17,500 bases of DNA from Planctomycetia bacterium (GCA_005776545.1 SXOY01000170.1:1-17500); one strand, 5' to 3'. Positions 1-7,650 are shown, counted from the first letter of the stretch. Notes: generated from the sequence alone by a model not told the origin. A program made the numbers and translations.

Positions 1-265
1 ATGAAACGGGCTTCAATCGCGGCGGGATTTCGTTGACGTATTTTTCAAACGCTTCCTGGTTGGACTTTTCTTCGGTAAAGCAAGTCATGTTGATATAGAG
101 CCGGGCGCGAGCTTCAGAGCACGCGGCCTCGAGGTCAGACCGATCAAGGAGCCAACTCTCGAACTCAACTGTTGAAGTAATTGGCCGAGTCAGGAGTGTC
201 TGGAAGAGGGGCTCGAGCTGGGGCCAGCAAGTTGCGTCGAGGGAGGGCGGAACAAAGATTGACAT
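1..265 (-). CDS. M3 family oligoendopeptidase, N-terminal fragment (partial)
   Basis: This is the N-terminal 88 residues of a longer gene that runs off the left edge. The translation begins MSIFVPPSLDATCWPQLEP and contains a segment with WLLDRSDLEAA followed by ARLYINMTCFTEEKSNQEAF and EIPPRLKP. That pattern (a Trp-centred 'xWLxDRSxLEAA' motif, then 'YIxMTC') is what I recognise from the N-terminal helical region of M3-family oligoendopeptidases (PepF-like zinc metallopeptidases that cut short peptides in the cytoplasm). The HExxH zinc motif would lie outside the window, so activity cannot be judged. No signal peptide is seen. The ATG at 265 is chosen because the homology starts soon after; a second ATG at 278 is out of frame. 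No clear Shine-Dalgarno is visible. The gene lies downstream of, and is separated by a terminator from, the exported protease-like pair. Confidence 0.72.
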   Translation of the reverse strand, partial: MSIFVPPSLDATCWPQLEPLFQTLLTRPITSTVEFESWLLDRSDLEAACSEARARLYINMTCFTEEKSNQEAFEKYVNEIPPRLKPVS

Positions 266-288
266 AGTGGGAGCATGGTAGCAAAAAA

Positions 289-321
289 GAAAAACCCCCG
301 GGCGTTGGCCCGAGGGTTTTT
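289..321 (-). terminator. Rho-independent terminator after the exported protease-like operon
   Basis: An inverted repeat pairs about eight G/C-rich positions (CCC and CGGGC on one side, GCCCG and GGG on the other, each with one mismatch between the blocks), with the 4-nt loop GTTG. It is flanked by A5 on the left and T5 on the right. Read on the minus strand the stem is followed by a long T-rich run (TTTTTCTTTTTT), so it should end transcripts from the gene ending at 342. The T-tract on the plus side means it could also work weakly in the other direction. Confidence 0.85.
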
Positions 322-341
322 GAAGTCGATCGAGTGAAAAA

Positions 342-1502
342 TTACTTGCTTAGATCTTTGATGATCTTCTTCTGTTCATCCAGCCATTTGCGGGCATCTT
401 CCGGGTACATTTGCAGCACACTCAAAGCCATATTGGGATTGTTCCTGAGCATATCTTCGAGCTTTGCAAGTCCTTGCTTGGCTTTGTTCAAGAACTTGAG
501 CCGTTCCTCTCGTGTTGCCGCCCCTTGTGCCGCAGCAACGTTCATGGTGTATTGGCGGTAATACGAGATGAACATGTCTTCATCGCGTTTGGTGTTGTTA
601 CGGAAATCGAGGTTCTTTTTCTCTGCTTTGCAGACTGGCCAGAGAATGGCTGGCGTCTTTTGGCCGACCCATTCAATTTCCTTGTATCCCAGAAGTTGGG
701 TCAACTCGTCCAAAGTGTCCGCAGTGCCCTTTGAGAACTTGAATTGAGCGGCGGTCTGAGAATTAAAGGTCAAGATGCGGCGTCCGGCAGTAGGGTTTAA
801 GACATGCTTGCCACTGGAAGTATCCTGGTACCAGGTAACATCGCCAGTCTTTTCATCGATATTCGCCGAGAGAGCGCCTGAGGGAAGCTCGATCTGGAGG
901 TCATTGATGTCCCCGTCATCAGACGAGATCTGCATCGCTCGCATGATTCGTGTGTCGTGGCCGCCGCGATCGGAGATCACTTCCATCAGTGCAAGGACCT
1001 GCTCAAGACCCTGGCCAGTCATCGGACGATCAAGACTGCCGGCGAAGCCCGTACATGCGCCGTAGTTTGCCTGCGTAGTAAAGTAGATGTCGTTGAAAGT
1101 GTGAGCAGTCATAGCGGCGGCGGAGATTGCAGATTCAATCCACGCGACGCTGTGAAATTTTTTCTTGTACTTATTCTGGATGATATCTGAAAGAGGCTTG
1201 ATTTCGAGGAGCATGCCGCCACCGGAATAGAAGCGGAAGACCACGATGTCAATTTTTTCCTCTTCCAGCAGAGGAAGAATGCGTTCAAGGATGCCAGCTG
1301 TCATATAGACGCCGACCATGTTCTTCCCATCGCGATCACCCATTGTGATAATCGCCCCGCGCGGCACGGCATTAGGATCACGCTGAACCACGGGCTTTTC
1401 AGGCTCTTCTGACTTCTGGGCCATTGCGGGAAGTGCGAACGAGAGTGCCAGAATGCTGGCAAGCCCGATCATGCTTGATTTAATTGCTGCAAACAAACTC
1501 AT
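342..1502 (-). CDS. Exported ClpP/NfeD-like (crotonase-fold) putative serine protease
   Basis: This 386-residue protein has a Sec signal peptide at 1-28 (hydrophobic ILALSFALPAMA, likely cleavage after AMA). The body resembles the periplasmic or membrane-bound ClpP-class/NfeD-type serine peptidases: an early beta segment (IDIVVFRFYSGGGML, about 84-98) followed by WIESAISAAAMTAHTFNDIY (121-140) and NYGACTGF. In this family the SAxSAGA(L/M)xA stretch holds the nucleophile, so Ser127 is the likely catalytic Ser. I cannot assign the basic partner. The C-terminal third is Lys/Glu-rich and probably helical. The start is supported by AAAGGAG about 8 nt upstream. It lies 44 nt downstream of a longer relative on the same strand, so the two are probably co-transcribed and end at the terminator at 289-321. 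Family assignment is by pattern, and the substrate is unknown. Confidence 0.6.
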   Translation of the reverse strand: MSLFAAIKSSMIGLASILALSFALPAMAQKSEEPEKPVVQRDPNAVPRGAIITMGDRDGKNMVGVYMTAGILERILPLLEEEKIDIVVFRFYSGGGMLLEIKPLSDIIQNKYKKKFHSVAWIESAISAAAMTAHTFNDIYFTTQANYGACTGFAGSLDRPMTGQGLEQVLALMEVISDRGGHDTRIMRAMQISSDDGDINDLQIELPSGALSANIDEKTGDVTWYQDTSSGKHVLNPTAGRRILTFNSQTAAQFKFSKGTADTLDELTQLLGYKEIEWVGQKTPAILWPVCKAEKKNLDFRNNTKRDEDMFISYYRQYTMNVAAAQGAATREERLKFLNKAKQGLAKLEDMLRNNPNMALSVLQMYPEDARKWLDEQKKIIKDLSK

Positions 1503-1546
1503 ACTTCAAACTCCTTTGCTCGAACGGAGATAGAACTGGCGGCTTA

Positions 1547-3016
1547 TTACTTCCTGTCGCGTTGCTGTTGAATATCAATTTGATCGATCAGTGATTGAAG
1601 GGTTGCATCGTCTGGCAATTCCAGTTCATTCCGGTAGCCATCATCAAACACTTCCTTCAATTCTTTGTTATTGAGAATCTCCATCATTTTCCGGAGGGTG
1701 CTCTTGCGCTTGCCGCGCTGTTGTGTGCGTTCCTCATACGTTGCGCCATCAACCGGAGTGTCGCGAAAATCTTGCATGAGTTTGACAAGTTCTTTTTCTG
1801 CTACGACAATTCGACGATCCCATTGATCACAAATCTTCTTTGCAGAGCCAATGTCAAGCCGGTTGCGATCGATGCCCATCTGGAAGAACAGATCTTCTTT
1901 GGTATTCGCTGTGCCTTTAGAAATCTTGAGATCAGTACCGATCTTGGATGTGATGTTGAGATAGGCCTTGCCCTTGCCGCGGACCATTTCCGAAAGGGTG
2001 TCGGGGCCACGATCGGTCAAGAGCACTTCGTTCGGGCCTTCGGGCATGCGTTCAAAGTATTCGACTTGGTCACCAACAAACTTGTAGCTGAGGACATAGT
2101 CAATGACCGCCATGGCGTACATGATCTTGGTGTCATAGCCGCCCTTGATAACCCAGCCTGCGGCGTGCTGAAGACGCAGTGAACGTTGTTTCTCAACAAC
2201 TGTTCTGTTGCCCTTCATCATGATGTCCAGGCCAAACATGCCGCCGATCATGGCATCTTCGGTCATGTAGATTTCCTTGGTGCATAGAGGCATGAGCGAT
2301 GCTCCGCCCATGGCCTTGTGAACCCACGTTACCACGCGCGGCGTCTTGGTAAAGTTGCGTTGAATTTCGTCGGTCATTGCAGGAGCAAGTTCTTCGTAAC
2401 GAAGCAATTCGCTCCAACCCTGAAACGGACTTTCCGGCTCCCATGCTCCATCAAGGCTGAACACAATGGTATCCGCATTTTCTTTCTTTGCATCGGCTGT
2501 CAGTTTGCGAATAAGCGTCTGTGTGATATTGCGACCAAACTTACCCTTCAACTCCGCAAAATACACGCGGTGCGGTGCCACTCCATCTTCACCAAGCGCT
2601 GGCGTCGCGGCCGCCGAATCGGCTGCTGCGGGCGCCACGGCTGGAGTCTTTGCTGACGCTTCTTCTACCTTCTTTACTTCGACTTTCTTTTCTTCGGGCT
2701 TAGTTTCTGGTGTTGGTGTTGAGTTCTCAACCTTGATGACTTCTTCGATATCGCTCATCATGTAGTCAGTGGTGACATCAATGCCGGCGACCTTGCTCTT
2801 GAATCGAATGACATCTGCTGTTTGCGCGATGATCTCGCCTACAAGCACGCGGCCATCTTTGAGTTTCAGCTTAGCTTGTTTCGGAGCATCCGCCTTCGTC
2901 GCCGCTTTGGTCCCAGTGGTCGGCTCAAGTGCCAACGTTGGGAGTGACAAGAGCATCGCCGAGGCGGCTCCGGCGAGCAGCAATCGAGACAAGCTGGGTA
3001 GGGCGCGATTCTTCAT
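1547..3016 (-). CDS. Exported crotonase-fold ClpP/NfeD-like protein with SH3-like N-terminal region; probable inactive paralogue
   Basis: This protein has 489 residues from the ATG at 3016. A TTG at 3028 is in frame, but GGAG sits six bases before the ATG, so the ATG is preferred. The signal peptide is about 1-30 (hydrophobic LLLAGAASAMLLSLPTLA). Residues 47-95 (LKDGRVLVGEII, then IRFKSKVAGID, then IEEVIKVE) form a small beta-rich 'GxIxxxxxxxIxF' module of SH3/LSm type. A Pro/Ala/Lys/Glu-rich linker spans 96-148. The rest aligns with the downstream gene product: TWVHKAMGGASLMPLCTKEIY (230-250) matches its WIESAISAAAM segment. The nucleophile Ser of the neighbour corresponds here to Gly237, with a Ser only at 240, so catalysis is doubtful or uses a shifted residue. 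The C-terminal 120 residues are charged and helical. It is probably first in a two-gene operon; the partner might be the active subunit. Confidence 0.58.
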   Translation of the reverse strand: MKNRALPSLSRLLLAGAASAMLLSLPTLALEPTTGTKAATKADAPKQAKLKLKDGRVLVGEIIAQTADVIRFKSKVAGIDVTTDYMMSDIEEVIKVENSTPTPETKPEEKKVEVKKVEEASAKTPAVAPAAADSAAATPALGEDGVAPHRVYFAELKGKFGRNITQTLIRKLTADAKKENADTIVFSLDGAWEPESPFQGWSELLRYEELAPAMTDEIQRNFTKTPRVVTWVHKAMGGASLMPLCTKEIYMTEDAMIGGMFGLDIMMKGNRTVVEKQRSLRLQHAAGWVIKGGYDTKIMYAMAVIDYVLSYKFVGDQVEYFERMPEGPNEVLLTDRGPDTLSEMVRGKGKAYLNITSKIGTDLKISKGTANTKEDLFFQMGIDRNRLDIGSAKKICDQWDRRIVVAEKELVKLMQDFRDTPVDGATYEERTQQRGKRKSTLRKMMEILNNKELKEVFDDGYRNELELPDDATLQSLIDQIDIQQQRDRK

Positions 3017-3170
3017 GAAACTCTCCAATATGTGGCCGCTATGTTGCCGCCATGTGACCGCTTAGCGGCTGAAAGAAACCAATGCCACCGTTTTGAGCCG
3101 GGGAATTCCCAATATCAGAAACGGCGTACCAAAGGGTATCCAACGAACCTGCTAAACACGTTCTAAGACT

Positions 3171-4457
3171 CTAGACGCATAGTTGCCGCACAAGTTCCAC
3201 GGCTTCCAATCGGGTCGAAATGCGACATTCCAACTGGGCGTCGTACACCTGCTCGAGAATTGCCTTGAAACGAGGCCCGGGAGCATGTCCCAGTGCTGAC
3301 AGGTCGTCGCCCGTAATCAGCGGCGGTGGGGCGATGCCACCGGGTGTCGCCTCCAGCTGCGCAATTTGTGCATCAATTGCGATCGAGAGCAATGGGTCCT
3401 TGGCGTTCAACAGGGCTAATGCATCAGCAAACCATGGTTTTTGAGCAAATCTCTTACGGTGCGCGATTGAGAGCATGTGCCACGATGTCTGTATCGCGGC
3501 AGCACCTTCGATCGCGTTCAAGAACTCCTGGGTTTCATCGTTGCTCAGGCAAAGTGCTGTTCGAAGGTCCGCGGCGGCGAGATGCTGTGGCGATGTGTCG
3601 GGACGCTGCCGCTGCTGGAGCATCGCGCGAGGAAGGACCGATAACCGCAAATCAGTTGCCAAAGCGGCGAGGAGGGTCCCGACTCCATTGGAATGAATGG
3701 CCCCAAGAGTCGGAAACGCCTCGACCCCCTCCCCAGCACCCGGCATCCATCTGCCCAGCGCGGGACCAATCAAACCGTGTTCCGCGAGCAATCTTGCCGC
3801 GAGTACCCGGTTGTCATGCAACAACATCTTCCGAATTTCTTCTCCGACTCGCTCGCGACTGATTCCCGAAAGTTGGCCCGCATGGCGGCGGATCGCATCG
3901 CTGGTTGCGGGGTCGATCGAGAGCTTGAATCGAGCAGCAAAGCGAATGGCTCGGAGAATTCGTAAATCGTCTTCCTTGAACCTCTCATCAGGATCGCCAA
4001 CAGCGCGGAGCACTTTGGCTTTGATATCGACAAGCCCGTTGACGTAGTCGATGACCTGACCTTTGGAGGAACTGAGTGGATCAAGAAAGAGCGCATTGAC
4101 CGTGAAATCGCGCCGTGCCGCATCGGTCTGCGGATCGCTGAATGTCACGGTATCCGGGCGCCGTCGATCGGAATATGGCCCATCGGCGCGAAATGTGGCG
4201 ACCTCAACCATCTGGCCGCGACCCTTGACGATCATGACTCCAAAACGTGCTCCAACCTCTTCAGTTCGCGGGAAAAGTGCCGCAATTCGCTGCGGCGCGG
4301 CATCAGTTGCGACATCGAAATCTTTAGGCGCAATTCCAAAAAGCTCATCACGAACGCATCCGCCCGCGAAGTAGGCTATGTGTCCAGCTTCTCGCAACGT
4401 TTGAACGATGGAGAGTGCAAAGTCTCGCGGCGAAATGGTCGGGTCTTCACGGTTCAT
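3171..4457 (-). CDS. cca: CCA tRNA nucleotidyltransferase / poly(A) polymerase family
   Basis: A 428-residue class II nucleotidyltransferase that adds or repairs the 3' CCA of tRNAs in the cytoplasm. The head domain shows AGGCVRD (31-37), the metal-binding KDFDVATDA (45-53; D46 and D48), a typical VGARFGVMIV strand, and RRDFTVNALF (115-124) for nucleotide selection. The neck follows with AVGDPDERFKEDDLRILRAIRFAARF (152-177) and SGISRERVGEEIRKML. The C-terminal part diverges; no HD phosphohydrolase motif is evident. Nothing in the sequence separates a full CCA enzyme from an A- or CC-adding one, or from PcnB. The ATG at 4457 is used; another ATG 10 nt upstream is out of frame and hits a stop. 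It starts 15 nt after the end of the AhpD-like gene, so they are likely co-transcribed. Confidence 0.93.
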   Translation of the reverse strand: MNREDPTISPRDFALSIVQTLREAGHIAYFAGGCVRDELFGIAPKDFDVATDAAPQRIAALFPRTEEVGARFGVMIVKGRGQMVEVATFRADGPYSDRRRPDTVTFSDPQTDAARRDFTVNALFLDPLSSSKGQVIDYVNGLVDIKAKVLRAVGDPDERFKEDDLRILRAIRFAARFKLSIDPATSDAIRRHAGQLSGISRERVGEEIRKMLLHDNRVLAARLLAEHGLIGPALGRWMPGAGEGVEAFPTLGAIHSNGVGTLLAALATDLRLSVLPRAMLQQRQRPDTSPQHLAAADLRTALCLSNDETQEFLNAIEGAAAIQTSWHMLSIAHRKRFAQKPWFADALALLNAKDPLLSIAIDAQIAQLEATPGGIAPPPLITGDDLSALGHAPGPRFKAILEQVYDAQLECRISTRLEAVELVRQLCV

Positions 4458-4472
4458 GACGGTTCATTGTGG

Positions 4473-4859
4473 TCAGGACGACTTAAGGTGATCTCTGGTC
4501 TGATCCAAAAACTCTACTGCGCGTCTGAGGTGTGGGATGACGATCGATCCGCCGACGAGCAGAGCGATATCGAATGACTCAAAGAACTCTTCATCGGTTA
4601 CGCCCGCCTGCGCGCATTGATCAATGTGGTAGGCAATGCAATCGTCACAGCGAAGCACCATGGATGCAACCAGCCCTAGCAATTCCTTAGTCTTCTTATC
4701 CAAAGCCCCAGGTTCGTAACACGCAGAGTCAAGGCGGAAGAAGCGCTTGGTGTTGAGCGTGGCTACGGCACGACCCGTTTGGGGTGTTTCGGCGCCAGAA
4801 CCGAGGATTCTCGCATTCATTCGATCACGATAGAGCTTGAATTCTTCGTAACGGCTCAT
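4473..4859 (-). CDS. AhpD-like / carboxymuconolactone decarboxylase family protein
   Basis: A 128-residue all-helical protein with the diagnostic C-x2-C-x3-H motif at Cys71, Cys74 and His78 (LRCDDCIAYHIDQC). In AhpD-like proteins the two cysteines form a redox-active disulfide and the His takes part in peroxidase-type chemistry. The following segment GVTDEEFFESFDIALLVGG is the usual second half of the fold. No signal peptide is seen, so it should be cytosolic. The length fits the CMD family. AAGGACA lies about 10 nt before the ATG at 4859. It is first in a probable operon with cca; the functional link between the two is not obvious. It could be a peroxidase, a peroxiredoxin partner or a plain CMD enzyme; the motif favours a redox role. 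Confidence 0.85.
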   Translation of the reverse strand: MSRYEEFKLYRDRMNARILGSGAETPQTGRAVATLNTKRFFRLDSACYEPGALDKKTKELLGLVASMVLRCDDCIAYHIDQCAQAGVTDEEFFESFDIALLVGGSIVIPHLRRAVEFLDQTRDHLKSS

Positions 4860-5014
4860 GGCTTGAATTGTCCTTTATATGGCGTGAGGAGCACTGGAAA
4901 TCCTACGTTGGAACCTAATGGGTAGTTGAGGCATCTAATATCTACAAGATTATGAGTGCGAGTGGGCATGTGAGGCGAACCGAGCGTGCAAACCGTACGA
5001 ATAGATGCTACAAG

Positions 5015-5023
5015 AAGGAGGTG
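5015..5023 (+). promoter_or_regulatory. Near-consensus Shine-Dalgarno of the 91-residue orphan gene
   Basis: AAGGAGGTG is a near-perfect complement to the 16S 3' end and sits 4 nt before the ATG at 5028. It decides the start against an in-frame ATG at 4986 that has no ribosome binding site. Most other genes in the window have weak or no such motif, so this one should be well translated. Confidence 0.8.
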
Positions 5024-5027
5024 TATC

Positions 5028-5303
5028 ATGGATAAGAGTCAAACAGCTTCCAAGTCGCACCTCAATGCTACGCTGCGATGGCTGGACTTGACCGTCGCAC
5101 TAGTCATGGTGCAGCGGAGCCTGCCGCTGGAAAAATCGTACCGCAGGTCAATTGTCGAAGACCGCCTCGCCCGCTGGCGGGGCAATCGCAAAGCGGATTG
5201 GAAACCAACCGGCCACGATCTGGATCAATTGGTCGAAGCCACAACGCGATGGGCATTTGATGAAATGCAACTCCCGGTGTTTGCACCAGCAAACGCTGAA
5301 TGA
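5028..5303 (+). CDS. Small conserved-looking protein of unknown function (91 aa)
   Basis: I do not recognise this family. The product is 91 residues, predicted soluble and helical, with a basic middle (KSYRRSIVEDRLARWRGNRK, 37-56) and an acidic C-terminal helix (HDLDQLVEATTRWAFDEM). It has three Trp residues, no Cys, no signal peptide and no clear membrane segment, though WLDLTVALVMV (20-30) is an amphipathic or hydrophobic stretch. Reality as a gene is well supported: a near-consensus Shine-Dalgarno 4 nt upstream, and its own strong terminator just after the stop. It is therefore likely monocistronic, divergent from the AhpD-like gene. The intergenic region 4860-5027 has no convincing consensus promoter by eye. 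The charge pattern would allow a nucleic-acid or protein-binding adaptor role, but that is only a guess. Confidence 0.75.
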   Translation: MDKSQTASKSHLNATLRWLDLTVALVMVQRSLPLEKSYRRSIVEDRLARWRGNRKADWKPTGHDLDQLVEATTRWAFDEMQLPVFAPANAE

Positions 5304-5328
5304 GCGTCCGTACAACTGAACCTCCGAG

Positions 5329-5371
5329 CGAAGCCTGCGGCAAATTGTGTCGCAGGCTTCGTTGTTTTTTT
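5329..5371 (+). terminator. Strong rho-independent terminator
   Basis: A perfect 11-bp stem (CGAAGCCTGCG paired with CGCAGGCTTCG) with an 11-nt loop is followed by TTGTTTTTTT. It lies 25 nt after the stop of the 91-residue gene and 20 nt before ruvC, so it isolates the small gene from ruvC. Confidence 0.95.
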
Positions 5372-5391
5372 GATGCCTACCTTCAAGAACG

Positions 5392-5901
5392 ATGCGAACA
5401 CTTGGAATTGATCCTGGGCTTCGATTGACCGGGTATGCCTGCCTGGAAGGGCGAGGCACGTTGCCACGCATCGTGGAAGCAGGAGTCTTCCGACTCAACG
5501 ACGCAGGTGAAAAAGCTGGCGCAGAATCGGTCTCGGCAAGGCTTGTCGAACTCGACCGTGATTTTCGCGAATTGCTTGATCGTGTGAAGCCCGGAGTTGT
5601 CGCTGTTGAATCCCTCTTTGCACACTACAAGCACCCGGCAACCGCAATTGTCATGGGCCATGCGCGCGGTGTGATCCTGGTCGCGATCCGCCAGGCCCAA
5701 ATCCCGCTGCTTGAGTTCAAACCCAATGAGGTAAAAAAATCGCTCACCGCGCACGGACACGCCGGCAAGGGGCAGATGCAGCGGGCTGTGCAGGCAGTCT
5801 TCAATTTACCCCAGTTGCCATCGCCACCAGATGTGGCAGATGCGATAGCGATTAGTTTGTGTGCGTGGCGGCGACGAAGCAATGCCGTGCTGCGGCTTTG
5901 A
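5392..5901 (+). CDS. ruvC: Crossover junction endodeoxyribonuclease RuvC
   Basis: A 169-residue Holliday junction resolvase that cuts four-way DNA junctions together with RuvAB in homologous recombination. The RNase H-like fold is clear: GIDPGL with Asp7 at the N-terminus, VVAVESLF with Glu73, the loop KKSLTAHGHAGKGQMQRAV (115-133), and PPDVADAIAISLCA with Asp147 and Asp150. All four catalytic acids of the family (Asp7, Glu66, Asp138, Asp141 in E. coli) are present, and the length is normal. The ATG at 5392 gives the usual MRxLGIDPG start. No ruvA or ruvB is next to it; the gene is followed by a lipoprotein gene after 34 nt. Confidence 0.97.
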   Translation: MRTLGIDPGLRLTGYACLEGRGTLPRIVEAGVFRLNDAGEKAGAESVSARLVELDRDFRELLDRVKPGVVAVESLFAHYKHPATAIVMGHARGVILVAIRQAQIPLLEFKPNEVKKSLTAHGHAGKGQMQRAVQAVFNLPQLPSPPDVADAIAISLCAWRRRSNAVLRL

Positions 5902-5935
5902 ACATTGCGTCACAGAACGCGGTTATACTCAACAC

Positions 5936-6457
5936 ATGACGATGCCACGCAAATCGATCGGACTAATCGCGCTGCTCTCTGCGGGGTTCGTCTCGCAACT
6001 CGGTGGCTGCACAAGCTCCGGCCAATTCGTCGGTGCGACAAGTTCGCCCGAACAGACTTTGACAAATTTCCACGATGCCGCCGCAAAAGCTGATGAAGTT
6101 CGATATTTCGATTTGTTCGCAAAAGGCGGCAGCGTTTTTCTAGGGACTGATGCAACTGAACGATGGGAGCTTGATGCCTTCCGTCAATTCGCACATCCCT
6201 ATTTCTCACAAGGCAAAGGTTGGACGTACACATTGGTCGCGGGCACTCGCAAAATAAGCTATGTACGCGGCACCAACGTGGCGTACTTTGATGAATTGCT
6301 TCAGAATGTCAAGCTGGGAACCTGCCGCGGAAGCGGAGTGCTGGTGATTGAGAGCGGGCAGTGGAAGGTAGCACAATACAACCTGTCGATTCCAGTTCCA
6401 AATGACAAAGCCGAATCAGTAGTGAGGCAGATTCAAGGAAACAGCCAGACGCGATGA
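5936..6457 (+). CDS. NTF2/SnoaL-like lipoprotein
   Basis: A 173-residue protein with a lipoprotein signal: MTMPRKSIGLIALLSAGF, then the lipobox QLGGC with Cys25 as the lipidation site. The mature part looks like a SnoaL-like (NTF2-fold) domain: a first helix TLTNFHDAAAKADEVRYFDL, then FLGTDATERWELDAFRQFAHPYF (the typical 'GTDxxEhW' turn), a strand with TYTL, and a final VLVIESGQWKVAQYNLSIPVP. The open frame extends upstream to 5861 inside ruvC, but the signal peptide starts at 5936 or, six bases later, 5942. Its stop overlaps the start of the LptF/G-like gene by 4 nt (ATGA), so translation is likely coupled. A scaffold or ligand-binding role at the cell envelope is inferred; no enzyme activity is implied. 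Confidence 0.8.
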   Translation: MTMPRKSIGLIALLSAGFVSQLGGCTSSGQFVGATSSPEQTLTNFHDAAAKADEVRYFDLFAKGGSVFLGTDATERWELDAFRQFAHPYFSQGKGWTYTLVAGTRKISYVRGTNVAYFDELLQNVKLGTCRGSGVLVIESGQWKVAQYNLSIPVPNDKAESVVRQIQGNSQTR

Positions 6458-7590
6458 CGCTCCTCGATCGCTACATCATCCGCCAGTATTTGAGCAACGT
6501 GATCACGCTATTTGCGATCCTGTTCGCGTTTGCGGTCGCGATCGATGTCTCATTGAACTTCGGTGATTTTTGGAAATTGGCGACCGAATCACTCAAAGCA
6601 GCGGGGAACGATAATCCGAAACTCGTTGAAGAAGCTCGTACCGCACTCTATCTCGTTTTTGATTTCTGGTGGCCCAATCTACTTCGACTCTTTAATTTCA
6701 TGCTTGGATTGGTCACGGTAGGGGCGATGGGCTTCACGCTTACGCAGCTTGTGCGCAATCGAGAACTTGTGTCGATGCTCGCCGGTGGGATCAGCATGAA
6801 GCGAATTGGGCGGCCAATTCTCATCGTGGGCGTCTTGCTCGGCACTGTCCAACTTGTCAATCGCGAGTTCGTGCTTCCACGGATCGCGCCGCTGCTGGCA
6901 CGCGATAGAGAAAGCACCGGGAAAGAAACGCTTGGGTCGAGTGCGGTCCCGCTTACCAGCGATGGTCAGGGGCGGTTGTTCTACGCTCGCAGTTTCGATG
7001 CTGACAAAGCAGTGCTTGAAGGTGTCCTTATATATGAGCGGGATGCCAATGGGTCGCTGCTGCGGCGAATTATCGCTGATCGCGGCGTATGGGATGCCGC
7101 AACTCAACAGTGGAAACTCGAAAGCGGTCGAGTCGATCGGTCCTTGTTCAGAGGTGCTAACGAAGAAAAGATCGCCGCCGTTGCAACTTCGCTCGATCCA
7201 ACACAGTTGAAACTGCGACGTTTCGCTGGCTATGCCCAGAGCCTGAGCTTCTGGCAACTCACTCAAATGACGACGCAGCCCGACCTGCTCGATGAGCCAA
7301 CCCGCAAGCGCATCGCCGAGCTTGACCGAGTTCGTTTCGGCAGGTTCGCGACGGTCCTGTGCAACCTTCTCACGCTTGTCATCGCAATGAGTTTTTATCT
7401 TCAGCGTGAGCCAGCAAACATGTTGCGACAATCTCTCAAATGTGCACCAGTTGCCATTGTGTCACTGTTTGGCGGCATCCTGGTCAACAACGTGAGTATT
7501 CCTGGCGTTCCCGCCGCACTAGGGGTCTTTCTGCCCTGCCTGATTCTCCTCCCGATCGCGATTGCCGCGGTTCGGAGCATTCGGACGTAA
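6454..7590 (+). CDS. LptF/LptG (YjgP/YjgQ) family permease
   Basis: A 378-residue inner-membrane protein. It begins MTLLDRYIIRQYLSNVITLF, the usual LptF/G opening with an amphipathic helix leading into the first membrane segment (about 15-35). Further segments are near 70-92 and 105-122, followed by a soluble jellyroll-type domain (about 130-290, with FYARSFDADKAVLEGVLIYERD) and a second membrane block from about 297 to 375. This matches the family layout of two three-helix blocks around a periplasmic beta-jellyroll. LptF and LptG move lipopolysaccharide, with LptB2, from the inner membrane towards the outer membrane. Only one family member is in this window, and it is coupled to an NTF2-like lipoprotein. 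Assignment to F or G is not possible from sequence alone. Confidence 0.87.
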   Translation: MTLLDRYIIRQYLSNVITLFAILFAFAVAIDVSLNFGDFWKLATESLKAAGNDNPKLVEEARTALYLVFDFWWPNLLRLFNFMLGLVTVGAMGFTLTQLVRNRELVSMLAGGISMKRIGRPILIVGVLLGTVQLVNREFVLPRIAPLLARDRESTGKETLGSSAVPLTSDGQGRLFYARSFDADKAVLEGVLIYERDANGSLLRRIIADRGVWDAATQQWKLESGRVDRSLFRGANEEKIAAVATSLDPTQLKLRRFAGYAQSLSFWQLTQMTTQPDLLDEPTRKRIAELDRVRFGRFATVLCNLLTLVIAMSFYLQREPANMLRQSLKCAPVAIVSLFGGILVNNVSIPGVPAALGVFLPCLILLPIAIAAVRSIRT

Positions 7591-7600
7591 ATCCACGCAG

Positions 7601-7650
7601 AAAAAATGAGAGGGGCCCGCACATCTTTGAGCATGCACGAGTCCCCTCTC
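7601..7650 (-). other. Inverted repeat with T-tract on the minus strand in the 227-nt gap before the GH57 gene
   Basis: GAGAGGGG (7608-7615) pairs perfectly with CCCCTCTC (7643-7650) across a 27-nt spacer. On the minus strand the hairpin is followed by one A and then T6, which is terminator-like for leftward transcription. On the plus strand there is no T-run, so it is a poor intrinsic terminator for the LptF/G-like gene; it could instead be a 3' stabilising hairpin or part of a control element for the GH57 gene. The rest of 7591-7817 shows no gene and no clear promoter. Confidence 0.45.

Noticed and set aside
1595..2182. 195-codon plus-strand open frame inside the exported protein gene
   Set aside because: Its sequence is the complement of a convincing coding region with signal peptide and ribosome binding site; no family similarity.
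3017..3028. TTG start four codons upstream for the long crotonase-fold protein
   Set aside because: GGAG overlaps this codon and is correctly spaced for the ATG at 3016.
3017..3170. Short CCGCT/AGCGG palindrome and similar GCCGC-ATG blocks near 3035-3070
   Set aside because: Only 5 bp of stem with no T-run; no operator family recognised.
6679..7431. 250-codon antisense open frame under the LptF/G-like gene
   Set aside because: No recognisable protein features; a clear membrane-protein gene lies on the other strand, so it is a shadow frame.
7630..7640. TGAGCATGCAC shared with the gap near 15900
   Set aside because: An 11-base match is expected by chance many times in a window of this size, and the surroundings do not match.
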